Shown one piece after another: positions 46,113 to 53,703 of a DNA stretch of 64,000 nucleotides. Both the position numbers and the translations under genes were made by a program. The notes beneath the pieces are model-generated. The model searched no databases. It worked only from the letters and a program-made list of their open reading frames with translations, and had not been told where the DNA came from. The DNA comes from Bacteroidota bacterium (GTDB lineage: Bacteria > Bacteroidota > Bacteroidia > Bacteroidales > Dysgonomonadaceae). Positions within the stretch are counted from its first letter, which is position 1, and each line of letters starts with the position of its first letter. The DNA lies in NCBI GenBank assembly GCA_023399295.1, contig JAEWQF010000023.1:23206-87205 (forward strand), in the 5' to 3' direction.

Positions 46113-48758
46113 TCATTTCAGGTTATGCCCTTTCATCACAATCTTCAAATCTTTCATTACCATTGCCTGATTTTTTGTGGCATTGCCGGTCAACACCCGA
46201 TTCTCCCCCGGCATCAACGTAATATAATTGTCGCTCCAGAAAACCGGCAACACCGGCTCACCGGTTTTCTCATCCACCAACATAAAGTCAATAAAAAAGG
46301 CGATCATGTCGGACGGATTGTGCACCTCCAGCTCAAAACAGACTTCATTTCCATCCTCCATCAACCTGTAATTGTAGGTTACCTCCGTTTGGGGCATTGT
46401 ATTCAATGCCCCATAATCCGCATCCTGTTTGTTAGGGGTCCAATACCATGTTGATTTCTCAAAATCAGGCACATCCGGAGTGGTCGATAACCAGTAAAAA
46501 TTTTGCTCAATCAACTTCTGTTCACTGTCCATAAGCCTTAGATCCAGAAAATAGGTGGTAGTGAGTCCTTCAATTTCTGGCATTTCCATCACCTTTACCG
46601 CACTGTTGGGAGCTGCGTTCAGTGACATCTCCCGGTGAAACAACAATTTTGACTGGATATCATACACACTCACCTGCAATGAGAGACCTTCCACCGCTTC
46701 CAGGCGGTCGTTGTTGAGCCAGATGGCCTCATCACCGTAGTTGTAGACCGGCAGCAACGGTGAAGCAGCCTTCCTGGTGCCGTAGAATGCACCGTTGGGC
46801 ATCAGGTAATAGTCGAAAAGCTGCCAATAGAGTGTGGGCCATGCCGAGTTGAACATCCAATGCACTACTCCTGTACTGTGGAACTTGTTCACTGCAAAAG
46901 CCTCGAACATGGGACGAATGGCCTCGTAACTACTAATCTGGTTTTTCATAAGAAAAGTCTCAAGATCCTTTGATTCACCATATCGCGCATTGAATGCACC
47001 CATGAAACGATCCAGGTTCTCGAACGTATTACGGCCACTGTAGTAGAGCCATGTGCTGTCCACAGGCCAGAGGTGATCTTCCGGAATCATCTTCTTGATA
47101 CTGGAGAGGGGTGGTATCTGCGGCCCCGGTCCTACTTCAGTGTTGAAGCCGAAAGCACCACCGTAACGCTTGTCAACATACCAATAGACCGGTGGCACCC
47201 AATCATAGGGACCTTCCATCTTCACCCCGGTGGGTCCACTGATGGTGCTCTGTCGCGGATCGCTGTCACCCATTAACATGGCGCCACCGCAGTAGCTGAG
47301 TATCGGTCGTGTTGTATCAATTTTAGCCATTACCTCGTTCAACATTACCTCGAGCTCTGGTCGTGGCAGTTTGTCGCTACCATAGGTCCAGATGGCTACA
47401 CTGGGGTGTCGACGTAGTCTGAGTACCTGATCCCTGTAGTTGTTTACATGGATCTTCATCGTCTCTTCACCGCGAATAGAGACATATTCATCGTGTGGTA
47501 ATCCCACGTAGATATCCCATTCCCAATGAGCCGACCAGCCATGCATAAGCAGCAAGCCACACTCATCGGCCATGTCAAGAAGCGTCCTATTCCTTCCCCA
47601 GAAGCCCTCCAGACGGAGTGAGTTAAGATTCATGTGTTTGGCATATTGAACCATCGCCTTTACTTTTTCGTCGCTGTCACCCAGGAAGATGTCATCGACC
47701 CATCCGGCGCTGCGAAGCATCACTTTCTGACCGTTCACCATGAATCCACGGTATCCCGCCTCATTCCAGAAATCCTCGATCTCACGTATGCCAAACCGGA
47801 ATTCCTCCTTGTCGCTTTCTCGGTCATCCACCGTCACCTGCAGCAACAGATCGTAGAGGTATTGATCCCCCATGTTGTTGGGCCACCACAATTTCGGGTC
47901 TTTCAGTTTCAACTCATTGAAGTCGGAGGGAGTGAAAAAGAGTTCCACCGTCTGTTCCGGTTGCAGTTGCAGCTTTCTGTTGAGAGTGATTCCGCCAAAA
48001 GAGGCTGTAACCATGGTCTGCTGTACCTTGCTGGTGTGATTTGTCAGCTCTGTTGAGATCGTCACCTCTGCCGATTGCAGTGTCTCCTTATCTACAGTTG
48101 TCACCACATTGGAGTGGCGCATCGATACTGGTCCCGTATGGGTTAACATCACACCACGCCAAATTCCCATCAGCCTGTCAGGAGGTGTGGGATTCCAGTC
48201 CACGAATCCCATCGAGACATCCACTCCGTAGACAGGGGGTATGATCTCCACAGCCAACACATTGATACCCTTATTCAAATATCGAGTCACATCGTAACTC
48301 CAAATGCCGTAAGAACCCTGTACCGATTCTTCATCCGCGATCAGCGATCCGTTTAACCAAATATTGGCTTTGTAGTTGATTCCTTCGAATGTGAGGCGGT
48401 AAAAATCATCGGCAGACAACTCTTCCACTTTGAATTCTCTCCTGTACCACCAGGGAACCTCATAGGGAGCTTTGTCCATCTGCTCAAGAATGTGCGGTTC
48501 AAATATATCCGGGAAGAGGTCGTTCTGCATCAACCCGTGCATCACAGTCGCAGGCAACGTCACCGGATATCCGGTGGTATGATCAAACCGTTGTGAAGAG
48601 ATCACTGCACCATCCTGTGAGATCCCTTCCGAAGAGAATAGTTTCCATCCCTCTTCCAGGTATATTCTTCGTCCACCTGTCAATGTATCAGCTTTGGTTG
48701 TGATGACGAAAAGAAGACCAACGAGTAGTAAAATTGAGTGATAAAGTTTTGAGCTCAT
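46113..48758 (-). CDS. Secreted GH2 glycosidase of the exo-beta-D-glucosaminidase type
   Basis: After a Sec signal (start taken at MSSKLYHSILLLV; another ATG lies three codons upstream) come the GH2 sugar-binding domain (~40-215), the Ig-like domain (~220-325), the TIM barrel (~330-600) and C-terminal beta domains. In ordinary GH2 enzymes the acid/base is Glu in an NE motif. Here the position reads WTYGSDKLP, giving Asp462, and the nucleophile is Glu541 in FGFNTEVGPGPQIPP. This Asp/Glu arrangement with GSD is that described for CsxA-like exo-beta-D-glucosaminidases (Asp469 and Glu541), which remove GlcN from chitosan. Beta-mannosidase is the main alternative, but it would be expected to keep the NE Glu. 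Confidence 0.85.
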   Translation of the reverse strand: MSSKLYHSILLLVGLLFVITTKADTLTGGRRIYLEEGWKLFSSEGISQDGAVISSQRFDHTTGYPVTLPATVMHGLMQNDLFPDIFEPHILEQMDKAPYEVPWWYRREFKVEELSADDFYRLTFEGINYKANIWLNGSLIADEESVQGSYGIWSYDVTRYLNKGINVLAVEIIPPVYGVDVSMGFVDWNPTPPDRLMGIWRGVMLTHTGPVSMRHSNVVTTVDKETLQSAEVTISTELTNHTSKVQQTMVTASFGGITLNRKLQLQPEQTVELFFTPSDFNELKLKDPKLWWPNNMGDQYLYDLLLQVTVDDRESDKEEFRFGIREIEDFWNEAGYRGFMVNGQKVMLRSAGWVDDIFLGDSDEKVKAMVQYAKHMNLNSLRLEGFWGRNRTLLDMADECGLLLMHGWSAHWEWDIYVGLPHDEYVSIRGEETMKIHVNNYRDQVLRLRRHPSVAIWTYGSDKLPRPELEVMLNEVMAKIDTTRPILSYCGGAMLMGDSDPRQSTISGPTGVKMEGPYDWVPPVYWYVDKRYGGAFGFNTEVGPGPQIPPLSSIKKMIPEDHLWPVDSTWLYYSGRNTFENLDRFMGAFNARYGESKDLETFLMKNQISSYEAIRPMFEAFAVNKFHSTGVVHWMFNSAWPTLYWQLFDYYLMPNGAFYGTRKAASPLLPVYNYGDEAIWLNNDRLEAVEGLSLQVSVYDIQSKLLFHREMSLNAAPNSAVKVMEMPEIEGLTTTYFLDLRLMDSEQKLIEQNFYWLSTTPDVPDFEKSTWYWTPNKQDADYGALNTMPQTEVTYNYRLMEDGNEVCFELEVHNPSDMIAFFIDFMLVDEKTGEPVLPVFWSDNYITLMPGENRVLTGNATKNQAMVMKDLKIVMKGHNLK

Positions 48759-48779
48759 ATGTATCATGTGTCTTAATGA

Positions 48780-49619
48780 TTAAATATCGATGCACAAGGC
48801 ACCAGCGCCAAGGATCCCAACGTTTTTCAACTCAGAAGTGAGTATGTGCAATTTTTCAATTGACTTGGGATAGGGATAATCATTCAACCCCTCATACATT
48901 GCCTGTTCAAACAGGCCAAATGATTGAGAGATTGACCCTCCGAAGATGATAGCCTGTGGGTCGAGGATCAGCGAAATAATTTTCACCAATTCCGCCACAT
49001 GTTTTCCGTATTCCTGATAGAGTTCCAGTGATGATCTGTCACCTTCACCTGCCAACAAAGCAATCTCATAAGCAGTTTTGTCACTATTCTGTGTAAAAAA
49101 GCGACTTCCGCAATAATCCTCTAATATCGAACCGAGATAGGGAATCTCACCGAACTCACCTGAGCCACAGTTTGAATCATGCAATAGATGATGCCGTTGA
49201 ATGATGCCGCCCCCTACTCCAGTTCCCAGGGTGATGCCTACAAAGTTCTCATAAGGTCTTCCCTTGCCAAATATCTTCTCGCCATAGGCAAAACAATTGG
49301 CATCGTTATCGAGCCATACAGGTAATCCGAACTCCTTTTCCAACAAGCTCTTCAGGTGTACCTCTTCCCAATCTCTTATGTTTTGCACGTTGTAGACCAC
49401 TCCCCTGTTGCGGTCCACTACACTCGGAACTCCGATACCTATTGCCCTGGTACGCTCACTTTTCAACCGATGAATAACCTCTTTGATGATATTGATTGTC
49501 GTAATACCTCCCTCGTGAGCCATTGTATCCAATGCAATTTCCTCCACGATCTGTTCTCCCTCAATTCGGCCCCCGTTAATGGTGGTACCTCCAATATCAA
49601 TTCCCAATATGCTATCCAT
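48780..49619 (-). CDS. ROK-family sugar kinase
   Basis: With the start MDSILGIDIGGTT the protein has 279 residues, and the phosphate-1 motif DIGGT is intact at residues 8-12. The catalytic Asp is in LDNDANCFAYGEKIFG and the phosphate-2 loop is GITLGTGVGGGII. The CxCGxxGC zinc motif of NagK- and Mlc-type proteins is missing; a single Cys pair region (DYCGSRFF) remains. It would phosphorylate a monosaccharide from the glycan, such as glucose, GlcN or GlcNAc. It is the first gene of the long minus-strand transcript, 21 bp before GH2. An upstream in-frame ATG would add 18 residues and is less likely. Confidence 0.88.
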   Translation of the reverse strand: MDSILGIDIGGTTINGGRIEGEQIVEEIALDTMAHEGGITTINIIKEVIHRLKSERTRAIGIGVPSVVDRNRGVVYNVQNIRDWEEVHLKSLLEKEFGLPVWLDNDANCFAYGEKIFGKGRPYENFVGITLGTGVGGGIIQRHHLLHDSNCGSGEFGEIPYLGSILEDYCGSRFFTQNSDKTAYEIALLAGEGDRSSLELYQEYGKHVAELVKIISLILDPQAIIFGGSISQSFGLFEQAMYEGLNDYPYPKSIEKLHILTSELKNVGILGAGALCIDI

Positions 49620-49743
49620 CCTAATCAGTTTAATTTTTCCTTTTAATCCCATTCTTTCTAATTGTCGTATCAAACTTGATCCCTTGTAATTATAATTTCA
49701 ATTGCAACAATTTGCATTCATTTGTATATTATAAACCCTATAT

Positions 49744-49763
49744 CACTAATAGGTTAATTAGTG
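49744..49763. promoter_or_regulatory. 7-bp dyad, candidate operator for the PUL transcript
   Basis: CACTAAT (49744-49750) and ATTAGTG (49757-49763) form a perfect inverted repeat with a 6-bp spacer. It lies about 11 bp inside the expected minus-strand transcript, directly after the -7 box at 49774-49781, a position used by repressors. Confidence 0.45.
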
Positions 49764-49773
49764 TTTTATTTTG

Positions 49774-49781
49774 CAAACATA
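49774..49781 (-). promoter_or_regulatory. Likely -7 promoter box for the minus-strand PUL operon
   Basis: On the minus strand the bases read TATGTTTG (consensus TAnnTTTG). A TTTG occurs at 49805-49808 with 23 bp between, slightly long for a -33 element. The box is 155 bp upstream of the ROK kinase start. Confidence 0.5.
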
Positions 49782-49800
49782 CCATAGTTTTTTAATTATA

Positions 49801-49855
49801 GCAACAAATATGATATTTTTTTTGTGTTAAAATATTTTTGTTGTATATTTGTTGC
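49801..49855. promoter_or_regulatory. 10-bp inverted repeat spanning the divergent promoters
   Basis: GCAACAAATA (49801-49810) is repeated in perfect inverse as TATTTGTTGC (49846-49855), 35 bp apart. The left arm contains the possible -33 of the minus-strand promoter and the right arm overlaps the -7 box of the plus-strand promoter. One protein bound to both arms could control both directions. The rest of the 539-bp gap 49620-50158 is very AT-rich and otherwise holds only a doubtful short ORF. Confidence 0.5.
49821..49851 (+). promoter_or_regulatory. Bacteroidota-type promoter for the divergent GH20 gene
   Basis: TTTG (49821-49824) is followed after 19 bp by TATATTTG (49844-49851), matching both consensus boxes and the spacing of Bacteroidota primary promoters. 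The GH20 start codon is about 300 bp downstream, so a long 5' leader is implied. A second TATATTTG at 49913-49920 lacks a -33 partner. Confidence 0.65.
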
Positions 49856-50024
49856 ATAATCATCTTGATATATATTGAATGAAATTGCACATAAAACTCC
49901 ATTACTCAATTATATATTTGTTTTACTTGGTTTTAAACTAATTCCTTTTTTTCTTGTATCTTGCAATAAAAAACAACATGTTGGAATTTTTCAATAGTTC
50001 ATGGTAAAAAACATCATCATTTAT

Positions 50025-50120
50025 ATGGATTCATTGCTTACAGAGAAAACACAACAATCGATTGGCACACCATCCTTTTCACTCACGCCACAAGATATAG
50101 CAAGCCCTTTTGGTACTTGA
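50025..50120 (+). CDS. Possible 31-residue small ORF in the GH20 leader
   Basis: An ATG at 50025 opens a 31-codon frame (begins MDSLLTEKTQQS, ends ASPFGT) that stops at 50120, 38 bp before the GH20 start codon. I recognise no family. It could be a short leader peptide or chance; nothing besides its position supports it. Confidence 0.2.
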   Translation: MDSLLTEKTQQSIGTPSFSLTPQDIASPFGT

Positions 50121-50158
50121 CTTCAACTCCATTCAATATATTCAATCAACTAACAAAA

Positions 50159-52492
50159 ATGAAAATGATTAAAAGATTACAACTATTGATTGTCGCTGCA
50201 ATGCTTCTACTTGCCTGTGGCAGGGGAGGCAATAAAAGCGCCGAAGCTGACTACCGGGTAGTACCATTGCCCGATCAGATTGAAATGACGGATGGTGAGT
50301 CGTTCCGGCTCACCGGCTCTACAAAAATTGTCTATCCCGAAGGGAATGAAAAGATGGCACGCAATGCAGCCTTTCTGGCTGATTACATCGCGCTCTCCAC
50401 TGGCATCAAATCAAAGGTAACAGCCGATACAGTTGAGAAGAATGCAGTGATCCTCTCACTTGGTCTGAATCATGAGAATCCCGAAGCCTATCGCATCCGG
50501 ATCGACGATCAAACCATATTGATAGAGGGTGCCAGTGAAGCTGCGGTCTTCTACGGCATCCAGACACTGCGCAAGTCGTTACCGGCAGGTGACTACCGTG
50601 AAATCGCACTCGCTCCTGCCACCATCAGCGATGCCCCACGCTTTGGACATCGTGGCATGATGCTCGATGTGTCCCGTCACTTCCGGTCGGTCGATTACGT
50701 GAAGAAACACATCGACCTGCTGGCCCTGCACAACCTCAACCGTTTTCACTGGCACCTCACTGACGACCAGGGGTGGCGCATCGAGATCGATGCCTATCCG
50801 AAGCTTACTGAGATAGGATCCATGCGCAGCGAGACAGTGATCGGCCGCAACACGGGTGAGTATGACGGTACGCCTCATGGCGGGTTCTACACCAAGGAGG
50901 AACTCAAAGAGGTGGTTGCATACGCGGCAGAGCGTTACATCACCATCATCCCCGAGATAGACCTGCCGGGGCACATGCTGGCCGCACTGAGCGCCTACCC
51001 GGAGCTGGGATGTACCGGAGGACCGTACGAGGTTGCCCGTACCTGGGGTATCTTCGAAGATGTGCTCTGCCCCGGAAAGGAGGAAACCTTCACCTTCCTG
51101 GAAGCTGTACTCACCGAAGTGATGGACATTTTCCCTTCTGAATACATCCACATTGGTGGCGATGAATCACCAAAAACACGTTGGGAAGAGTGTCCCGATT
51201 GTCAGGCGCGCATCAGGGAACTGGGATTAAAAGATCGTGACGGTCACCTGGCGGAACACTACCTGCAAAGCTATGTGACAGCACGCATTGAGAAATTCCT
51301 GAACAACAATGGGAGAAACATCATCGGATGGGATGAGATTCTTGAAGGAGAACTGGCACCCAATGCCACTGTAATGTCATGGCGTGGTATGAGTGGCGGC
51401 ATTCAAGCCTCGCAGATGGGACACGATGTAATCATGGCCCCCACGACCTATTGTTACTTCGACTACTACCAGACCGACCAACTCAAAGATGAGCCTTTCT
51501 CAATCGGCGGTTACGTACCAGTGGAGTTGGTCTACAGCTTCGAGCCGGCACCCGATGAGCTGACTCCCGAACAGAAAAGCCACATCCTGGGTGCACAGGC
51601 CAACCTATGGACGGAGTACATTCGTAAAGACGATCACGTGGAGTACATGACGTTGCCACGTCTGGCAGCCATGAGCGAAGTGCAATGGATGCAGCCGGAC
51701 AAGAAGGATTACGCCGACTTTTTGGGACGTTTGCCTCGTCTTTTGTCAACTTATGAGAAGCTGGATTACAATTACGCAACCCATGTACTTGACATCAAGA
51801 GTGAGCTGACTCCCAATTTAGAGACCAACACGCTTGATGTGACTTTTAGCACCATTGATGATGCACCGATCTACTATACACTGGATGGCAGTGAACCCGG
51901 TGAATCATCGGATCGCTATACCGAAACCATTGCCATCAGTGAGGAGTGTCTGCTGCAAGCAGTAGCCATTCGACAGGGTAAGAGAAGCAAGCTTTTCAGC
52001 CAACAGATCAGCCTCAGCAAATCGAGCTTCAAGCCAACAGTACTGCTTACCTCTCCTGCTCCAAGATATGCTTTCATAGGAGCTTCCATCCTAGTAGACG
52101 GATTGCATGGCAGTGACACCAATTACAGAAGTGGCCGTTGGATCGGATTCCAGGCAGATGACCTGGTAGCAGTGATCGACCTGCTGGAGCCGAGCGAGAT
52201 CGGCAGTGCAACCATTCAGACAGCAGTGGTCACCAACGACTGGATCTTCGATGCCTCCGAGATACTCGTTGAAAGTTCAGATGACAATCAGCAGTTCACA
52301 ATGGTAGCCTCGAAAGTCCTCAGTGACGAAAAGCAGGATCACTGGTCGGAGGTCTCAACCCATAACCTCACATTCGAACCAGTCACGACACGCTACATCA
52401 AAGTCACTGTGAAACCCGCGGTGATACCCGAGTGGCATCCCGGAAAAGGAGAGAAGGCCTTTATCTTTGTAGATGAGATCCAACTCCACTGA
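50159..52492 (+). CDS. Beta-N-acetylhexosaminidase lipoprotein, GH20
   Basis: With the start MKMIKRLQLLIVAAM the lipobox ends at Cys20. The GH20b domain (~30-155) is followed by the GH20 TIM barrel (~160-515), with the catalytic D335-E336 in YIHIGGDESPKTRW. A chitobiase C-terminal-like domain follows (~560-630, IYYTLDGSEP), then a discoidin/F5-8C-like carbohydrate-binding domain (~650-777). The enzyme removes terminal beta-GlcNAc or GalNAc by substrate-assisted catalysis and needs the N-acetyl group. It would thus act on residues already acetylated, complementing the GH2, which prefers free glucosamine. It is divergent from the main PUL transcript. Confidence 0.95.
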   Translation: MKMIKRLQLLIVAAMLLLACGRGGNKSAEADYRVVPLPDQIEMTDGESFRLTGSTKIVYPEGNEKMARNAAFLADYIALSTGIKSKVTADTVEKNAVILSLGLNHENPEAYRIRIDDQTILIEGASEAAVFYGIQTLRKSLPAGDYREIALAPATISDAPRFGHRGMMLDVSRHFRSVDYVKKHIDLLALHNLNRFHWHLTDDQGWRIEIDAYPKLTEIGSMRSETVIGRNTGEYDGTPHGGFYTKEELKEVVAYAAERYITIIPEIDLPGHMLAALSAYPELGCTGGPYEVARTWGIFEDVLCPGKEETFTFLEAVLTEVMDIFPSEYIHIGGDESPKTRWEECPDCQARIRELGLKDRDGHLAEHYLQSYVTARIEKFLNNNGRNIIGWDEILEGELAPNATVMSWRGMSGGIQASQMGHDVIMAPTTYCYFDYYQTDQLKDEPFSIGGYVPVELVYSFEPAPDELTPEQKSHILGAQANLWTEYIRKDDHVEYMTLPRLAAMSEVQWMQPDKKDYADFLGRLPRLLSTYEKLDYNYATHVLDIKSELTPNLETNTLDVTFSTIDDAPIYYTLDGSEPGESSDRYTETIAISEECLLQAVAIRQGKRSKLFSQQISLSKSSFKPTVLLTSPAPRYAFIGASILVDGLHGSDTNYRSGRWIGFQADDLVAVIDLLEPSEIGSATIQTAVVTNDWIFDASEILVESSDDNQQFTMVASKVLSDEKQDHWSEVSTHNLTFEPVTTRYIKVTVKPAVIPEWHPGKGEKAFIFVDEIQLH

Positions 52493-52530
52493 TTGCAGAT
52501 GAGATAGAAAGAAAGAGATTGAACTATTGA

Positions 52531-52566
52531 AAGAGCGCCGAAACCTTTAGAAGGTACGGCGCTCTT
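52531..52566. terminator. Bidirectional terminator between GH20 and nfo
   Basis: Perfect 10-bp arms AAGAGCGCCG (52531-52540) and CGGCGCTCTT (52557-52566) are followed by a T-run to 52570. It lies between the convergent GH20 and nfo genes. Confidence 0.85.
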
Positions 52567-52590
52567 TTTTATGAAGTAAAAAGAACTGTT

Positions 52591-53433
52591 TTATTTTTGC
52601 AGACTGTAGAGCACCTGAATCTCTTCCGCCCAGAGAGATTCATCGGGTGTCTCCAGGATCAGCGGCATGTTGTCGAAGCGGGGATCATTCATGATGAAGC
52701 CGAAAAGGTCCATCTGCATCACCCCCTTGCCGAGGCTGTCGTGACGGTCCACCCGTGAGGAGAGCTCTTTCTTGGAGTCGTTGATGTGCATCCCCTTCAG
52801 ATAGCGAAAGCCGATGATCTCCTCAAACCTGCGGAAAGTATTTTCAAAACCCTCACGAGTTCTGATCTCGTAACCGGCAGCAAGGGTATGAGCCGTATCG
52901 AGGCAGACCCCCACCCTGCTCTTGTCCTCCACCTTGTCGATGATGTGGGCTATCTGCTCGAAGGTGTGTCCCAGGTTTGTTCCCTGTCCCGCGGTGTTTT
53001 CAATCACTGCGGTGACGCCGTTGGTCTTCTCGAGCGAGCGGTTGATCGACTCGGCGATGCGGTCGAGACAGGCATCCACCGATATCAGATTCAGGTGACT
53101 CCCCGGATGGAAGTTGAGCCGGTTGATTCCGAGCTGCTCACATCGTTTCATCTCGTCGTTGAAGGCGGCACGTGATTTCTGCACCTCCTCCTCGCCCGGA
53201 TTGCCCAGGTTGATCAGGTAGCTGCTGTGCGGCAGGATCTGATCGGGTAAAAAACTATACTCCTCACAACGACTGCGAAACAGGTCAATGTTCTGTTCGG
53301 TGTAGGCAGCGGCAAACCATTGCCGCTGGTTCTTGGTAAAAAATGCAAACGCCTTGGCTCCTATGGCATGGGCGTTGCGCGGTGCATTCTCCACACCGCC
53401 TGATGCACTGATGTGTGCTCCTACATATTTCAT
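52591..53433 (-). CDS. nfo: Endonuclease IV
   Basis: This 280-residue AP endonuclease of the xylose-isomerase-like TIM-barrel fold nicks DNA 5' of abasic sites during base excision repair. Visible motifs are YVGAHISASGGVENAP at the N-terminus, LNFHPGSHL, VIENTAGQGTNLG, VGVCLDTAHTLAAGYEI and MHINDSKKELSSRVDRHDSLG, which together supply the three-zinc site. I set the start at MKYVGAHIS because the 11 residues before it derive from a DNA element shared with an unrelated gene. Confidence 0.96.
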   Translation of the reverse strand: MKYVGAHISASGGVENAPRNAHAIGAKAFAFFTKNQRQWFAAAYTEQNIDLFRSRCEEYSFLPDQILPHSSYLINLGNPGEEEVQKSRAAFNDEMKRCEQLGINRLNFHPGSHLNLISVDACLDRIAESINRSLEKTNGVTAVIENTAGQGTNLGHTFEQIAHIIDKVEDKSRVGVCLDTAHTLAAGYEIRTREGFENTFRRFEEIIGFRYLKGMHINDSKKELSSRVDRHDSLGKGVMQMDLFGFIMNDPRFDNMPLILETPDESLWAEEIQVLYSLQK

Positions 53434-53526
53434 ATGATTAAAACTATTGATTTTCAAAGGTATCATATGGAACTCGCTTTAATCATGTTCTTGTGTGAGA
53501 ACAGATATATCATGTTCGTTTCATAT
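53429..53526 (-). repeat. Shared ~97-bp leader element, copy B
   Basis: This is the second copy of the element at 10901-10997. On the nfo strand it has the hairpin GTTCT-CACACA-AGAAC and the 9-bp pair ATGATTAAA / TTTAATCAT ending at the start codon. Relative to copy A one base is missing, so the upstream ATG opens a separate 7-codon frame (MIKASSI) here. The hairpin base that differs between copies keeps the pairing (A in B, G in A, both facing U in RNA). Confidence 0.85.
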
Positions 53527-53643
53527 GATATGAATCCAATTATTCGGCAAGATTCCAGTCGAGACATCAGTTGTTCATCCACTTTCTTACGAAGAGAAAC
53601 CGGTTCACACTGGATATCACACAATCTCACTCAGTTCTAAAAT

Positions 53644-53651
53644 CAAAGATA
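53644..53651 (-). promoter_or_regulatory. Possible -7 promoter box for nfo
   Basis: The minus strand reads TATCTTTG, an exact TAnnTTTG match, 210 bp upstream of the nfo start. If used, the whole shared leader element would lie in the 5' untranslated region. Confidence 0.45.
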
Positions 53652-53703
53652 CAATGATTTTTTCGAAAAGTGTGTTCGGATGCATTTGTATCGCATGAAA
53701 GCG

